From Bradyrhizobium zhanjiangense (lineage in GTDB: Bacteria; Pseudomonadota; Alphaproteobacteria; Rhizobiales; Xanthobacteraceae): 64,000 nt of DNA. Shown here piece by piece: positions 50,156-59,713 of the stretch. Every line of letters starts with the position of its first letter. The first letter of the stretch is position 1. Made by a program: the position numbers and the translations under genes. Below the pieces are notes generated by a model. That model saw nothing but the letters and a program-made list of their open reading frames with translations. It was not told the origin of the DNA and made no database searches. The stretch is from assembly GCF_004114935.1 (NCBI RefSeq), contig NZ_CP022221.1, forward strand, positions 2,067,001 through 2,131,000, given 5' to 3'.

Positions 50156-50549
50156 ACACATTGCGCATCGTCCAGTTTCTTGGAAACCAAATTTATGATC
50201 AATGGTCATTAGCCAAGAGCCATCAGCTTTGGAAAACGATCCCTTCTATGGGCAAGCCTACCCAACGGCAGACCGCAACTCCGCTCTTTAAGAAGTTTCG
50301 GCGAGGCTGGATTTGGGTTGTTAGCTTTTCCACGAGCCGAGAGCGCAATTCGAAACGATTCATCGCGATCACACATTTTGGACGGTGAAGCTCAGCGAGC
50401 ATGGTCATACGATCCGCTCGGCACCGGTGGATTTGAAATCCTGCGAAGCTTGCCAAATATCGCTGAATTTCTGCGTCATTTTGACCGCTGCGTCGCAATA
50501 TCCCTGCTCGCTTCCGATTAGAAAGGCGAACCAGGCAGGGAGTTTTCAA
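50156..50549. other. spacer between hypE and ald
   Basis: No gene and no clear terminator. A divergent Lrp-type aldR often found by ald genes is not recognisable here; the ald promoter was not located. Confidence 0.35.
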
Positions 50550-51662
50550 ATGAAGGTCGGAGTCCCCAAGGAAATCAAGGCGCACGAATATCGCGTGGGC
50601 CTTACCCCGGGAGCTGTCCGCGAATACGTGGCAGCGGGCCACCGCGTGATGATCGAGACCGATGCCGGCGCTGGCATTGGTGCAACCGACGACGATTATC
50701 GCAATGCTGGCGCAACGATTCTAACTTCCGCAGCTGAGGTATTCGCATCGAGCGAGATGATCGTAAAGGTTAAGGAGCCTCAGCCGTCCGAATGGTGTCA
50801 GCTGCGGGAAAATCAGATCCTTTTCACTTATCTGCATCTCGCCCCCGACCCTGATCAGGCCAAGGGCCTCCTGAAATCTGGATGCACCGCGATCGCCTAT
50901 GAGACCGTAACTGATGCGCATGATGGTCTTCCGCTGCTGGCGCCGATGAGCGAGGTCGCGGGTAGGCTTGCGATCGAAGCGGCGGGTAGCGCTCTGAAGC
51001 GGAGTGCAGGCGGGCGAGGGCTGTTGATCGGTGGGGTGCCCGGTGTTCAGCCTGCCCGTATCGTGGTGATCGGAGGTGGCGTCGTCGGTACGCACGCGGC
51101 ACGCATGGCGGTCGGTCTGGGCGCAGAAGTGACTATCATCGACCGTTCGATACGCCGGCTCCGCGAGCTGGACGAGCTATTCGAAGGACGCGTTCGCACC
51201 AGGTTTTCGACTATCGACTCCGTGGAGGAAGAGGTATTTGCGGCGGATGTGGTGATTGGTGCAGTGCTCGTTCCAGGTGCGAGCGCGCCGAAGCTGGTCC
51301 GCCGGAGCATGCTGAGCTCGATGCGCAAGAGGGGGGTGCTAGTGGACGTCGCTATCGATCAGGGCGGCTGCTTTGAGACATCGCACCCAACCACTCACGC
51401 TGATCCTACTTACGAAGTGGATGGCGTCATTCATTATTGCGTGGCGAATATGCCCGGGGCTGTACCGCTGACCTCGAGCCAGGCACTGAATAACGCGACG
51501 CTGCCGTTTGGTTTGGCTCTGGCCAACAAGGGTTTTTCCGCCGTACTCGAAAATCCGCATTTGCGCGCGGGCCTCAACGTCCATCGGGGCCGACTAACTT
51601 ACAAAGCGGTGGCCGAAAGCCTCGGGCTGCCCTTCTCACCGATCGAACAGGCTGCGGCCTGA
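50550..51662 (+). CDS. ald: alanine dehydrogenase
   Basis: 370-residue NAD-dependent enzyme interconverting pyruvate plus ammonia and L-alanine. MKVGVPKEIKAHEYRVGLTP, the catalytic-lysine and histidine region FTYLHLAPDP, the Rossmann motif VIGGGVVGTHAARMAVGLGA, and HPTTHADPTYEVDGVIHY with NMPGAVPLTSSQALNNATLP are all typical. ATG at 50550 behind GGGAG. Alanine dehydrogenase is active in soybean bacteroids, where alanine is one export form of fixed nitrogen, which suits its place between the hup and nif genes. A strong terminator follows. Confidence 0.95.
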   Translation: MKVGVPKEIKAHEYRVGLTPGAVREYVAAGHRVMIETDAGAGIGATDDDYRNAGATILTSAAEVFASSEMIVKVKEPQPSEWCQLRENQILFTYLHLAPDPDQAKGLLKSGCTAIAYETVTDAHDGLPLLAPMSEVAGRLAIEAAGSALKRSAGGRGLLIGGVPGVQPARIVVIGGGVVGTHAARMAVGLGAEVTIIDRSIRRLRELDELFEGRVRTRFSTIDSVEEEVFAADVVIGAVLVPGASAPKLVRRSMLSSMRKRGVLVDVAIDQGGCFETSHPTTHADPTYEVDGVIHYCVANMPGAVPLTSSQALNNATLPFGLALANKGFSAVLENPHLRAGLNVHRGRLTYKAVAESLGLPFSPIEQAAA

Positions 51663-51700
51663 TCCCAGAGGCCCTTATGGGCGTTTCCTCCCTGACTTAG

Positions 51701-51726
51701 GCCACCCTCCGGGGTGGCTTTTTTTT
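51701..51726 (+). terminator. rho-independent terminator after ald
   Basis: Stem GCCACCC / GGGTGGC with loop TCCG (51701-51718) followed by eight T bases. It lies 39 bases after the ald stop and separates ald from the ferredoxin-suf unit. Confidence 0.93.
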
Positions 51727-52251
51727 GGCTCCATCGATCTGCTGACCGCCGTCGGCATTTATTTGGAACGCGGAGCGAAGCGAAGGATCACCAGACGAAC
51801 GCCTGGCTTCAGTCGCCCGCACGTTCGCCCATACAGGGCATATGAATGCCGGTTTTGCCAGGTAATCCAAGGCAATTGAGAATGCGTCCCGCGGGTCCGC
51901 AGGGGACCCGCAATCATGGAGCGACTTTATCAGGCGCGATCGCCGTGTCCCTTTCTGGCTGGCTGTGGAACGCCGACCGGACCGGTGATGACTGCGCGGG
52001 TCGCTTATCGCGGTGCGGTCGCCGAAGCCGCCGCTGTCCCGGTGAGTGGAACCAACAAGATGCGGCTTGGGGTCGACCTGACACACCGGCGGAGAACTTT
52101 GTGAAGTCGCGTGGCGCATCGATCATAGCCGCGGCACGGCGGCCTTAGGATGCGTCGCAGGCTCGCGAACGCGATTTACCTGATCGCTAACTGCCGAGAG
52201 ATCGACCATGCGCAAACGACGGCATCGAGATCAAGCTGCTGTCATGCGTGT
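51727..52251. other. spacer, nothing recognised
   Basis: Short frames on both strands without family features. Confidence 0.35.
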
Positions 52252-52267
52252 TGTAGGAATTGCGACA
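52252..52267 (+). promoter_or_regulatory. NifA upstream activator site for ferredoxin-suf
   Basis: Exact TGT-N10-ACA (TGTAGGAATTGCGACA), 62 bases before the -24 element. Confidence 0.7.
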
Positions 52268-52329
52268 ACGTGTCGAGGCGGCGACTTGCGTTATCGAAAA
52301 TAGCCCAGACAAATCAAGGTTAAACTGTC

Positions 52330-52345
52330 TGGCACAGGACTTGAA
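52330..52345 (+). promoter_or_regulatory. sigma-54 promoter of ferredoxin-suf
   Basis: TGGCACAGGACTTGAA: full TGGCAC -24 element, TTG at -12 with A in place of the usual C, correct spacing. 43 bases before the ferredoxin start. Confidence 0.72.
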
Positions 52346-52388
52346 AGCAAGAAACTGTCCCGCAACTTTTGCTCATGGAATCGCAGTG

Positions 52389-52583
52389 ATGGCCTACAAG
52401 ATAATCGCATCCCAGTGCACCGTCTGCGGTGCGTGTGAGTTCGAATGTCCCAATGCCGCGATTAGCTTGAAGAACGATATATATGTGATCAATCCGACCC
52501 AGTGTACGCAATGTGAGGGACATTTTGACGCGCCGCAATGTGCCGTCGTTTGCCCGGTGCCCGATACCTGCGTGCCGGCATAG
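52389..52583 (+). CDS. fdxN: 2[4Fe-4S] ferredoxin, FdxN/FrxA-type
   Basis: 64-residue ferredoxin with cluster 1 ligands C10, C13, C16 and C20 ([11 protein letters not shown]) and cluster 2 ligands in CTQC (C39, C42), C51 and C55 plus an extra C61 ([11 protein letters not shown]). The long insert between C42 and C51 is typical of FdxN/FrxA-type nif ferredoxins, which pass electrons to nitrogenase reductase or to NifB. The start is the ATG at 52389; a frame open upstream to 52260 covers the promoter and is not used. NifA site and sigma-54 promoter in front. It corresponds in type to the NifA-controlled ferredoxins of B. japonicum; which named copy it is (fdxN, frxA, fer3) cannot be decided. Confidence 0.9.
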   Translation: MAYKIIASQCTVCGACEFECPNAAISLKNDIYVINPTQCTQCEGHFDAPQCAVVCPVPDTCVPA

Positions 52584-52780
52584 GTGGGGGAGCCGATGAG
52601 AGGAGCTCCGGCGCGAAACATGATGAAGACGCTATCGTCAGCCGCCGTCTTTTGGATCCATCTCCTGTTTCTCTCACGCGCTGGCTCCGAGTTGGCGGCG
52701 ACTTGCGCGATCCGCTCAGAGAGATTGCGGGGCTATCCTCGCCGGCGGGGGGGGGTGTCGTTGCGCGAGTGGAGCGGGCA

Positions 52781-54277
52781 ATGGTAGCTCTACAAGAGAC
52801 GGTCGAGCGCGTGAAGCGCATCGACGTCGACCAGTATCGTTATGGGTTTGAAACCCTGATCGACTCCGAGAAGGCCCCCAAGGGGCTCTCGGAAGAGATC
52901 GTAAAGTTCATCTCGCAGAAAAAGAATGAACCCGCCTGGATGCTCCAGTGGCGGCTGGAAGCCTATCGGCGTTGGCTGACCATGACCGAGCCGACCTGGG
53001 CGCGCGTCGAATATCCCAAGATCGACTTCCAGGACATCTACTATTACGCGGCGCCGAAGCCGAAGAAGATGGTCACCTCGCTCGACGAGATCGATCCGGA
53101 GATCCTGAAGACCTACGAGAAGCTCGGCATTCCCTTGCGGGAAGTCGCCATGCTCGAAGGCGTCGAGCCCAAGGTGGGCGAGGAAGACCCGGCCCGCCGC
53201 AAGATCGCGGTCGATGCGGTGTTCGATTCGGTCTCGGTTGCGACCACCTTCAAGGAGGAGCTGAAGAAGGCCGGCGTGATCTTCATGCCGATCTCGGAGG
53301 CGATCCGCGAGCACCCTGAACTGGTGCAGAAATATCTCGGCTCCGTGGTGCCGACCTCCGACAATTTCTACGCGACGCTGAACTCGGCGGTGTTCTCCGA
53401 CGGCTCGTTTGTCTACGTGCCGCCGGGCGTGCGCTGCCCGATGGAACTGTCGACCTATTTCCGCATCAACGAGCGCAACACCGGCCAGTTCGAGCGCACG
53501 CTGATCATCGCCGACAAGGGCTCCTACGTCTCCTATCTCGAGGGCTGTACCGCGCCGCAACGCGACGAGAACCAGCTGCACGCGGCCGTGGTCGAGCTGG
53601 TCGCGCTCGACGATGCCGAGATCAAATATTCGACGGTGCAGAACTGGTATCCCGGCAATTCGGAAGGCAAGGGCGGCATCTACAATTTCGTCACCAAGCG
53701 TGGCGACTGTCGCGGCAACCATTCCAAGATCTCCTGGACCCAGGTCGAAACGGGTTCGGCGATCACCTGGAAATATCCGAGCTGCATTCTCCGCGGCGAC
53801 AACTCGCGTGGTGAGTTCTACTCGATCGCGATCTCGAACGGCTTCCAGCAGGTCGATTCCGGTACCAAGATGATTCATCTCGGCAAGAACACGTCGAGCC
53901 GCATCATCTCCAAGGGCATCGCCGCCGGAAAATCGCAGAACACCTATCGCGGTCTCGTCACCGCGCATCGGAAAGCGACCGGCGCACGCAACTTCACCGC
54001 CTGCGATTCCTTGTTGATCGGCGACAAATGCGGCGCGCACACCGTGCCGTACATCGAGGCGAAGAACTCCTCGGCAACCTTCGAGCACGAAGCGACGACC
54101 TCGAAAATCTCCGAGGACGTGCTCTTCTACTGCATCCAGCGGGGCCTTTCGCAGGAAGAGGCGGTCGGCCTCGTCGTCAACGGCTTCGTCAAGCAAGTTC
54201 TGCAAAGACTGCCGATGGAGTTCGCAGTGGAGGCGCAGAAGCTGATCTCGATCTCGCTCGACGGATCCGTCGGATAA
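52781..54277 (+). CDS. sufB: Fe-S scaffold protein SufB
   Basis: 498-residue SufB, scaffold of the SufBCD complex on which [4Fe-4S] clusters are built. Conserved blocks [77 protein letters not shown] and [20 protein letters not shown] in GDKCGAH is the cluster-assembly cysteine. ATG at 52781 behind GGAG; the frame is open far upstream but that part is not SufB-like. It lies 197 bases after the ferredoxin with no terminator between. G+C at third positions looks clearly higher than in sufC, sufD and sufS behind it, as if sufB came from, or was converted by, the housekeeping copy. Confidence 0.95.
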   Translation: MVALQETVERVKRIDVDQYRYGFETLIDSEKAPKGLSEEIVKFISQKKNEPAWMLQWRLEAYRRWLTMTEPTWARVEYPKIDFQDIYYYAAPKPKKMVTSLDEIDPEILKTYEKLGIPLREVAMLEGVEPKVGEEDPARRKIAVDAVFDSVSVATTFKEELKKAGVIFMPISEAIREHPELVQKYLGSVVPTSDNFYATLNSAVFSDGSFVYVPPGVRCPMELSTYFRINERNTGQFERTLIIADKGSYVSYLEGCTAPQRDENQLHAAVVELVALDDAEIKYSTVQNWYPGNSEGKGGIYNFVTKRGDCRGNHSKISWTQVETGSAITWKYPSCILRGDNSRGEFYSIAISNGFQQVDSGTKMIHLGKNTSSRIISKGIAAGKSQNTYRGLVTAHRKATGARNFTACDSLLIGDKCGAHTVPYIEAKNSSATFEHEATTSKISEDVLFYCIQRGLSQEEAVGLVVNGFVKQVLQRLPMEFAVEAQKLISISLDGSVG

Positions 54278-54343
54278 CCAAACCTCCCGCGAGCCCCCTC
54301 GAATGCGGCTCGCCAGATGATGCATTTCAGGGGTCAGATCAGA

Positions 54344-55096
54344 ATGGCGCTACTCGAAATCCGAGATTTGCATGTTGGTGTCGAAGACCGCGAAATCATT
54401 CGCGGCCTGCATCTTAGCGTCCATGCCGGTGAAGTGCACGCGATCATGGGGCCGAACGGTTCCGGCAAATCGACGCTCTCGCACGTCATCGCCGGCAAGC
54501 CGGGCTATGAGATCACCGGCGGACAAATCCTGTTCAGGGGCCAGAACCTCTTGCAGATGGAGCCAAATGAACGTGCCGCCAAGGGCGTGTTCCTGGCGTT
54601 CCAGTATCCAGTCGAGATCCCCGGCGTGACCACCATGAACTTCCTGCGGGCGGCACTGAACGCCCAGCGCAAGGCGCGCGACCAACAGGAATTCTCCACC
54701 CCCGAATTTCTGAAAAGAGTCCGCGAGGTGGCCGGTTCGCTCAACATTCCCCGGGACATGATCAAGCGCGGCGTCAATGTCGGCTTCTCCGGCGGCGAGA
54801 AGAAGCGCAACGAAATTTTGCAGATGGCGTTGTTCGAGCCGAGTCTGTGCGTCCTTGACGAGATCGACTCCGGCCTCGATATCGACGCGCTGCGTATCGT
54901 CGCCAGCGGCATTAACGCCTTACGTTCGCCGGAACGAGCGATGATCGTGATCACCCACTATCGGCGGCTTCTCGAGCATATCGTGCCGGACATTGTGCAC
55001 GTGATGTCGAAAGGGCGGGTCATGAAGAGCGGCGGCAAGGAACTCGCGCTGGAGCTCGAGGCTTGTGGCTACTCCCAGTTCGAAGACGCGGCCTGA
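54344..55096 (+). CDS. sufC: Fe-S assembly ATPase SufC
   Basis: 250-residue ABC-type ATPase of the SufBCD complex. Walker A is GPNGSGKSTL, signature GFSGGEKKRNEILQ, Walker B LCVLDEIDSGLD and switch histidine in VITHYRR. It powers cluster assembly and is not a transporter. ATG at 54344 follows SufC family length; an upstream ATG at 54317 adds nine unlike residues. Same-strand, 66 bases after sufB. Confidence 0.95.
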   Translation: MALLEIRDLHVGVEDREIIRGLHLSVHAGEVHAIMGPNGSGKSTLSHVIAGKPGYEITGGQILFRGQNLLQMEPNERAAKGVFLAFQYPVEIPGVTTMNFLRAALNAQRKARDQQEFSTPEFLKRVREVAGSLNIPRDMIKRGVNVGFSGGEKKRNEILQMALFEPSLCVLDEIDSGLDIDALRIVASGINALRSPERAMIVITHYRRLLEHIVPDIVHVMSKGRVMKSGGKELALELEACGYSQFEDAA

Positions 55097-55115
55097 CGGC
55101 TCTAGGGATTTCCCG

Positions 55116-56438
55116 ATGAAGCAGGTTTTGGTCAAAGCCGACGCCGGACGCGCAATGGGCAATGTTTTCGCTGCGGCGCGTGGACGGCTGCCTGGTGCAG
55201 GCCCTGTCCTCCAAATCCGGGCGAGGGCATTCGAGGTCTACGAGCGTACCGGCCTCCCGCATCGGCGCATGGAGGATTGGAAATACACAGATCTGCGCGC
55301 CCTGATCAGCGAGGTGCTGCCACTCGCTCCGCGGCCGGATGCTGAGGCGCTGGTGCGCGCAAAGGTCTCGGTCAAGCAAGTGGCTGCCGATCAGGCGGTC
55401 AAACTGGTTTTGGTGGATGGCATATTCGCGCCGGAGCTATCCGATCTCGGCGGGCTCGGAAACGAAGTCGTTGTGCGGTCGCTGCGAGAGGTTCTGGAGA
55501 ATTCGGCCACTGGGGCCATGGCCGGTCTGGTGCTGTCGACGACGAGCGATTCAGCGATTTCGCTCAATGCCGCAATGGCGACAGATGGCCTGGTGATTAC
55601 GGTCGCCGACGGCCATGCGGTGGAGCGTCCAATTCAAATCGTTCACGTCGCAACCGGGCTGTCGGTGTCCACCTTTACACGCTGCTATCTGCAGCTCGGT
55701 AAAGGAGCGCATGCGGACATCGTGGAAAGTTTCGTCCCGGCTGAACGCGCGAGCGGCTATCAAGCCAACGATGCGATAATCGCCCTGGTTGGTGACGAGG
55801 CGAGCCTTTCGTATATCCGCGTGGCAGCTGCTGCCTCTGACGCCGTAAACATCTCGTCGGCGATCATCGCAGTCGGCGCCAGGGCTAAGCTCGACCTCTT
55901 CAGTATGACCTGCAGCGGCTCCATCAGCCGCTATCAGGGATTCATCACGCTAGCCGGCGAGGGAACCAAGCTCTCGGCGAATGGGGCTAATCTCATCAGG
56001 GACAAGCTCCACGCGGACACAACGATCGTGGTCGACCACGCCATGCCACATTGCACCAGTGGGGAGAAGTTCCGCGCGGTCGTAGACGATTGCGGTCGCT
56101 CGGTGTTTCAGGGCCGAATTATCGTTCGTCCCGCCGCCCGGAAAACGGACGCCACCCTGACGACGCGAGCGTTGCTCCTATCCGACAAGGCCGAGGTCGA
56201 CAATAAGCCGGAGCTCGAAATCTTGGCTGACGACGTGACCTGCCGCCACGGAGCGACATCGGGTGCGCTGGACGACACTCTCGTATTCTATCTGCGCGCT
56301 CGGGGGCTATCAGAGAAGGATGCGCAGATGTTGCTGATTAAAGCGTTCCTTGGCGAGTCGATTGAGGAGATCACTTCCGAGAATCTGCGCGATTTTGTGA
56401 CGGCGCAAGCTGAACACTGGCTGCAGGCGGGCCGATGA
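55116..56438 (+). CDS. sufD: Fe-S assembly protein SufD
   Basis: 440-residue SufD, partner of SufB. N-terminal helical part includes PHRRMEDWKYTDLRAL, the beta-helix core has FIRVAAAASDAVNIS-like repeats and HTDTTIVVDHAMPHCTSGEKFR-like sequence with the conserved His in DHAMPHC, and the C-terminus has CRHGATSGALDD and LLIKAFLGESIEEI. ATG at 55116; about 20 bases after sufC. Less GC-rich than sufB. Confidence 0.93.
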   Translation: MKQVLVKADAGRAMGNVFAAARGRLPGAGPVLQIRARAFEVYERTGLPHRRMEDWKYTDLRALISEVLPLAPRPDAEALVRAKVSVKQVAADQAVKLVLVDGIFAPELSDLGGLGNEVVVRSLREVLENSATGAMAGLVLSTTSDSAISLNAAMATDGLVITVADGHAVERPIQIVHVATGLSVSTFTRCYLQLGKGAHADIVESFVPAERASGYQANDAIIALVGDEASLSYIRVAAAASDAVNISSAIIAVGARAKLDLFSMTCSGSISRYQGFITLAGEGTKLSANGANLIRDKLHADTTIVVDHAMPHCTSGEKFRAVVDDCGRSVFQGRIIVRPAARKTDATLTTRALLLSDKAEVDNKPELEILADDVTCRHGATSGALDDTLVFYLRARGLSEKDAQMLLIKAFLGESIEEITSENLRDFVTAQAEHWLQAGR

Positions 56439-57682
56439 GCGCACATCCCGCCGTGAGCAATGGCATTTATGAGGTCAACCGTCTGCGTACAGACTTTCCT
56501 GCGCTCGCCATGACGGTGTACGGCAAGCCGCTTGTTTACCTCGATAACGCTGCATCCGCGCAAAAACCCAACGCGGTGCTTGACCGTATGATGCAGGTGT
56601 ACTCCAGCGAATATGCCAACGTTCATCGCGGCTTGCACTACCTCGCTAACGCGGCGACGGAGGCGTATGAAGACGCCCGTACCAAGGTGGCGCGGTTTGT
56701 GAACGCGCATTTAAACGAAGAGATCATCTTCACCCGGAGCGCCACGGAGGCAATCAATCTGGTGGCCCAGACTTTTGGCCGTGAACGCATTAGCGCGGGT
56801 GATGAGATCGTTCTCTCGATTATGGAACACCACTCCAACATTGTGCCATGGCACCTTCTCAGGGAACGACACGGTGCAGTGATCAAATGGGCCCCAGTGG
56901 ATGATGACGGAAACTTTTTGCTCGATGATTTTGAGCGACTGCTGACCCCGCGCACCAAGATGGTTGCAATCACACAAATGTCGAACGTGCTCGGCACGGT
57001 GTTGCCGGTGAAAGACGTGGTGAGGATCGCGCATGCTCGTGGTATCCCGGTGCTGGTCGACGGCTCGCAAGGATGCGTCCATCTGAGCGCCGACGTCTGC
57101 GACATTGATTGCGATTTCTACGTCATGACGGGCCACAAACTCTATGGTCCGACGGGGATCGGTGTGCTTTACGGCAAGTCTGAGCATCTGGCATGGATGC
57201 CGCCCTTCAATGGCGGCGGGGAGATGATCCGCGAGGTCTCGCGTTCCGGCGTCATTTATGGTGATCCGCCACATCGCTTCGAAGCGGGTACGCCGCCGAT
57301 CGTCGAAGCCATCGGTTTAGGGGCGGCTATCGATTACATCAATTCAATAGGCAAAGTGCAGATCCGCAGGCACGAGAGCGTACTGCTCGCTTACGCGCAG
57401 GAGAGGCTGGCGGACATCAACTTCGTGCGCATGATCGGGACCCCGGCCGAGCAGGGGCCGATCATTTCCTTTGATATGAAGGGTGCGCATGCCCATGATA
57501 TTGCCACGGTCGTCGACCGCGCTGGTGTAGCGATGCGGGCGGGGGCCCATTGTGCGATGCCGCTGCTCAAGCGCTTCGGCGTGCTGGCGACGTGCCGTGC
57601 GTCACTCGGACTTTACAATACACGTGAAGAGATTGATGTGCTCGTGCGTGCGCTTATCAAGGCGCGGCAGCTGTTCTCGTGA
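56435..57682 (+). CDS. sufS: cysteine desulfurase SufS
   Basis: 415-residue group-II cysteine desulfurase that takes sulfur from cysteine for the SufBCD scaffold. PLP lysine in VMTGHKLYGPTGIGVLYG, N-terminal DFPALAMTVYGKPLVYLDNAA, histidine region SIMEHHSNIVPWH, and active-site Cys in AHCAMPLLKRFG. It is SufS-like, not NifS-like, in the short active-site loop. ATGA overlap with sufD. No sufE, sufU, sufT or iscA-like gene follows before nifD. Confidence 0.93.
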   Translation: MSAHPAVSNGIYEVNRLRTDFPALAMTVYGKPLVYLDNAASAQKPNAVLDRMMQVYSSEYANVHRGLHYLANAATEAYEDARTKVARFVNAHLNEEIIFTRSATEAINLVAQTFGRERISAGDEIVLSIMEHHSNIVPWHLLRERHGAVIKWAPVDDDGNFLLDDFERLLTPRTKMVAITQMSNVLGTVLPVKDVVRIAHARGIPVLVDGSQGCVHLSADVCDIDCDFYVMTGHKLYGPTGIGVLYGKSEHLAWMPPFNGGGEMIREVSRSGVIYGDPPHRFEAGTPPIVEAIGLGAAIDYINSIGKVQIRRHESVLLAYAQERLADINFVRMIGTPAEQGPIISFDMKGAHAHDIATVVDRAGVAMRAGAHCAMPLLKRFGVLATCRASLGLYNTREEIDVLVRALIKARQLFS

Positions 57683-57938
57683 TCGGCGAGCCTACGACTC
57701 CGGGTAGGCAGCTCGCATTGAGGTCTGTAGCATGAGGTCATGCACCTCATCGTCATCGCAGCAGGTAAGCACCTGTAGGTCTCAGCAAGCATAGATTGCA
57801 TCCGCAAGCCTGTGTCGGGCCAACCGGCCTTGCAGCCGGTCTTCCTGTACGGCCGCCTTCGGCGAGCGCGATCGCAGAGTACTGCGATCGCGGACACGCT
57901 CGAGAATTGGGCGGGGAATTTCAGGCATAGCCAGCCCT
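57683..57938. other. sufS-nifD spacer with strong hairpins
   Basis: Contains ATGAGGT-N5-ACCTCAT (within 57730-57752), ACCGGC-N6-GCCGGT (about 57823-57840) and the 11-bp hairpin at 57867-57892. None has a T-run. No gene. Confidence 0.5.
57867..57892. repeat. 11-bp perfect inverted repeat upstream of nifD
   Basis: CGCGATCGCAG (57867-57877), loop AGTA, CTGCGATCGCG (57882-57892). A very stable hairpin or regulator site between sufS and the nifD activator site; without a T-run it is not a canonical terminator. Confidence 0.75.
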
Positions 57939-57954
57939 TGTTCCATTTCGAACA
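57939..57954 (+). promoter_or_regulatory. NifA upstream activator site for nifD
   Basis: Exact TGT-N10-ACA (TGTTCCATTTCGAACA), itself palindromic in the middle (TTCNNNNNGAA), 120 bases before the -24 element. Confidence 0.85.
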
Positions 57955-58074
57955 GGGCCAAACCAAGAGTTCTCTGCCCAAAGCGTGATGTCGGCTTCGC
58001 AACAACACCCCCTGTGACCGCACGGGGCGCGCTAAGCGATTGTGACTGTTTTGTTTTTTGTGCTCACGAGGCGC

Positions 58075-58090
58075 TGGCATGCTGGTTGCA
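58075..58090 (+). promoter_or_regulatory. sigma-54 promoter of nifDKEN
   Basis: TGGCATGCTGGTTGCA: near-perfect -24/-12 element with correct spacing, 54 bases before the nifD start. An AT-rich tract (TTTTGTTTTTTGTG, 58049-58062) just upstream is a plausible DNA-bending site. Confidence 0.93.
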
Positions 58091-58144
58091 AAAGTCTTGC
58101 TCAAGAAGCCGCCGTCGCAACAGCTAACCTTTGAAGGACATCAG

Positions 58145-59647
58145 ATGAGTCTCGCTACGACCCAGAGCATCGCAGAAATCAGGGCTCGCAACAAAGAGCT
58201 GATCGAGGAGGTGCTGAAGGTCTATCCGGAGAAAACCGCGAAAAGGCGTGCCAAGCACCTCAACGTTCATCAAGCCGGCAAGTCAGACTGCGGGGTGAAG
58301 TCCAACATCAAATCCATACCTGGCGTGATGACGATCAGAGGCTGCGCCTATGCAGGGTCAAAGGGGGTGGTCTGGGGACCGATCAAGGACATGGTCCATA
58401 TCAGCCATGGCCCGGTCGGCTGCGGTCAGTATTCGTGGGGCTCGCGACGCAACTATTACGTTGGCACGACGGGCATCGATAGCTTTGTGACCCTGCAGTT
58501 CACCTCCGACTTCCAGGAAAAGGATATCGTATTCGGTGGCGACAAAAAGCTGGTCAAAATTCTTGACGAAATCCAGGAGCTGTTTCCACTCAACAACGGC
58601 ATCACGATCCAATCGGAATGCCCGATCGGCTTGATCGGTGACGACATCGAGGCCGTGTCAAGAGCGAAATCCAAGGAATATGGCGGCAAGACCATCGTGC
58701 CGGTCCGTTGTGAGGGCTTTCGGGGCGTGTCGCAGTCACTAGGCCACCACATTGCCAACGACGCGGTGCGGGATTGGATTTTCGACCAGCTCGAGCCCGA
58801 CGGAAAATCAAAGTTCGAGCCGACGCCGTACGATGTTGCGATCATCGGAGACTACAATATCGGCGGCGACGCCTGGTCATCACGAATTCTGCTGGAGGAG
58901 ATGGGCCTGCGGGTGATCGCGCAGTGGTCCGGCGACGGTTCACTGGCTGAGCTCGAGGCAACGCCGAAGGCAAAGCTCAACATTCTGCATTGCTACCGTT
59001 CCATGAACTACATCTCACGCCACATGGAAGAGAAGTTCGGTATTCCGTGGTGCGAGTACAACTTCTTCGGACCTTCAAAGATCGCAGAGTCGCTGCGCAA
59101 GATTGCGGGTTATTTCGACGACAAGATTAAGGAAGGTGCCGAGCGGGTGATTGAAAAGTACCAGCCTCTGGTGAACGCCGTGATCGCGAAATATCGTCCG
59201 CGCCTGGAGGGCAAGACGGTGATGCTGTACGTCGGCGGGCTCCGTCCGCGTCATGTGATTGGCGCATACGAGGACCTCGGGATGGAAGTCATTGGCACCG
59301 GATACGAGTTCGGTCACAACGACGACTATCAGCGCACAGCTCAGCACTACGTAAAGGACAGCACGCTCATCTACGATGACGTCAATGGCTACGAGTTTGA
59401 GCGCTTCGTCGAAAAGCTCCAGCCTGACCTTGTCGGCTCGGGCATCAAGGAAAAATACGTTTTCCAAAAGATGGGTGTGCCTTTCCGGCAGATGCACTCC
59501 TGGGACTATTCGGGTCCATATCACGGCTATGATGGCTTTGCGATCTTTGCGCGCGACATGGACATGGCCGTCAACTCGCCGGTCTGGAAGAAAACGAAGG
59601 CCCCTTGGAAAGAAGCTTCGAGGGCCAAGCTCCTGGCTGCAGAATAA
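58145..59647 (+). CDS. nifD: nitrogenase MoFe protein alpha chain NifD
   Basis: 500-residue alpha subunit of Mo-nitrogenase. P-cluster ligands C67 (GCAYAGSKG), C93 ([12 protein letters not shown]) and C159 ([11 protein letters not shown]); FeMo-cofactor ligands C283 ([10 protein letters not shown]) and H451 ([13 protein letters not shown]). AAGGA seven bases before the ATG at 58145. Length normal for Bradyrhizobium. First gene of nifDKEN; nifH is not adjacent, as in Bradyrhizobium where it is elsewhere in the island. Confidence 0.98.
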   Translation: MSLATTQSIAEIRARNKELIEEVLKVYPEKTAKRRAKHLNVHQAGKSDCGVKSNIKSIPGVMTIRGCAYAGSKGVVWGPIKDMVHISHGPVGCGQYSWGSRRNYYVGTTGIDSFVTLQFTSDFQEKDIVFGGDKKLVKILDEIQELFPLNNGITIQSECPIGLIGDDIEAVSRAKSKEYGGKTIVPVRCEGFRGVSQSLGHHIANDAVRDWIFDQLEPDGKSKFEPTPYDVAIIGDYNIGGDAWSSRILLEEMGLRVIAQWSGDGSLAELEATPKAKLNILHCYRSMNYISRHMEEKFGIPWCEYNFFGPSKIAESLRKIAGYFDDKIKEGAERVIEKYQPLVNAVIAKYRPRLEGKTVMLYVGGLRPRHVIGAYEDLGMEVIGTGYEFGHNDDYQRTAQHYVKDSTLIYDDVNGYEFERFVEKLQPDLVGSGIKEKYVFQKMGVPFRQMHSWDYSGPYHGYDGFAIFARDMDMAVNSPVWKKTKAPWKEASRAKLLAAE

Positions 59648-59713
59648 AGCAACTCATCTCGCTCTCTGGGAAAGCCGGGGCGACACCAATCTCGATAGTG
59701 AAGGACTTCAACA

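Noticed and set aside
52692..52706. TTGGCGGCGACTTGC as a second sigma-54 promoter in front of sufB
   Set aside because: The spacing is one base too short (nine between GG and GC).
52790..54325. 511-codon frame opposite sufB
   Set aside because: Shadow frame of the GC-rich sufB gene; product has no family features.
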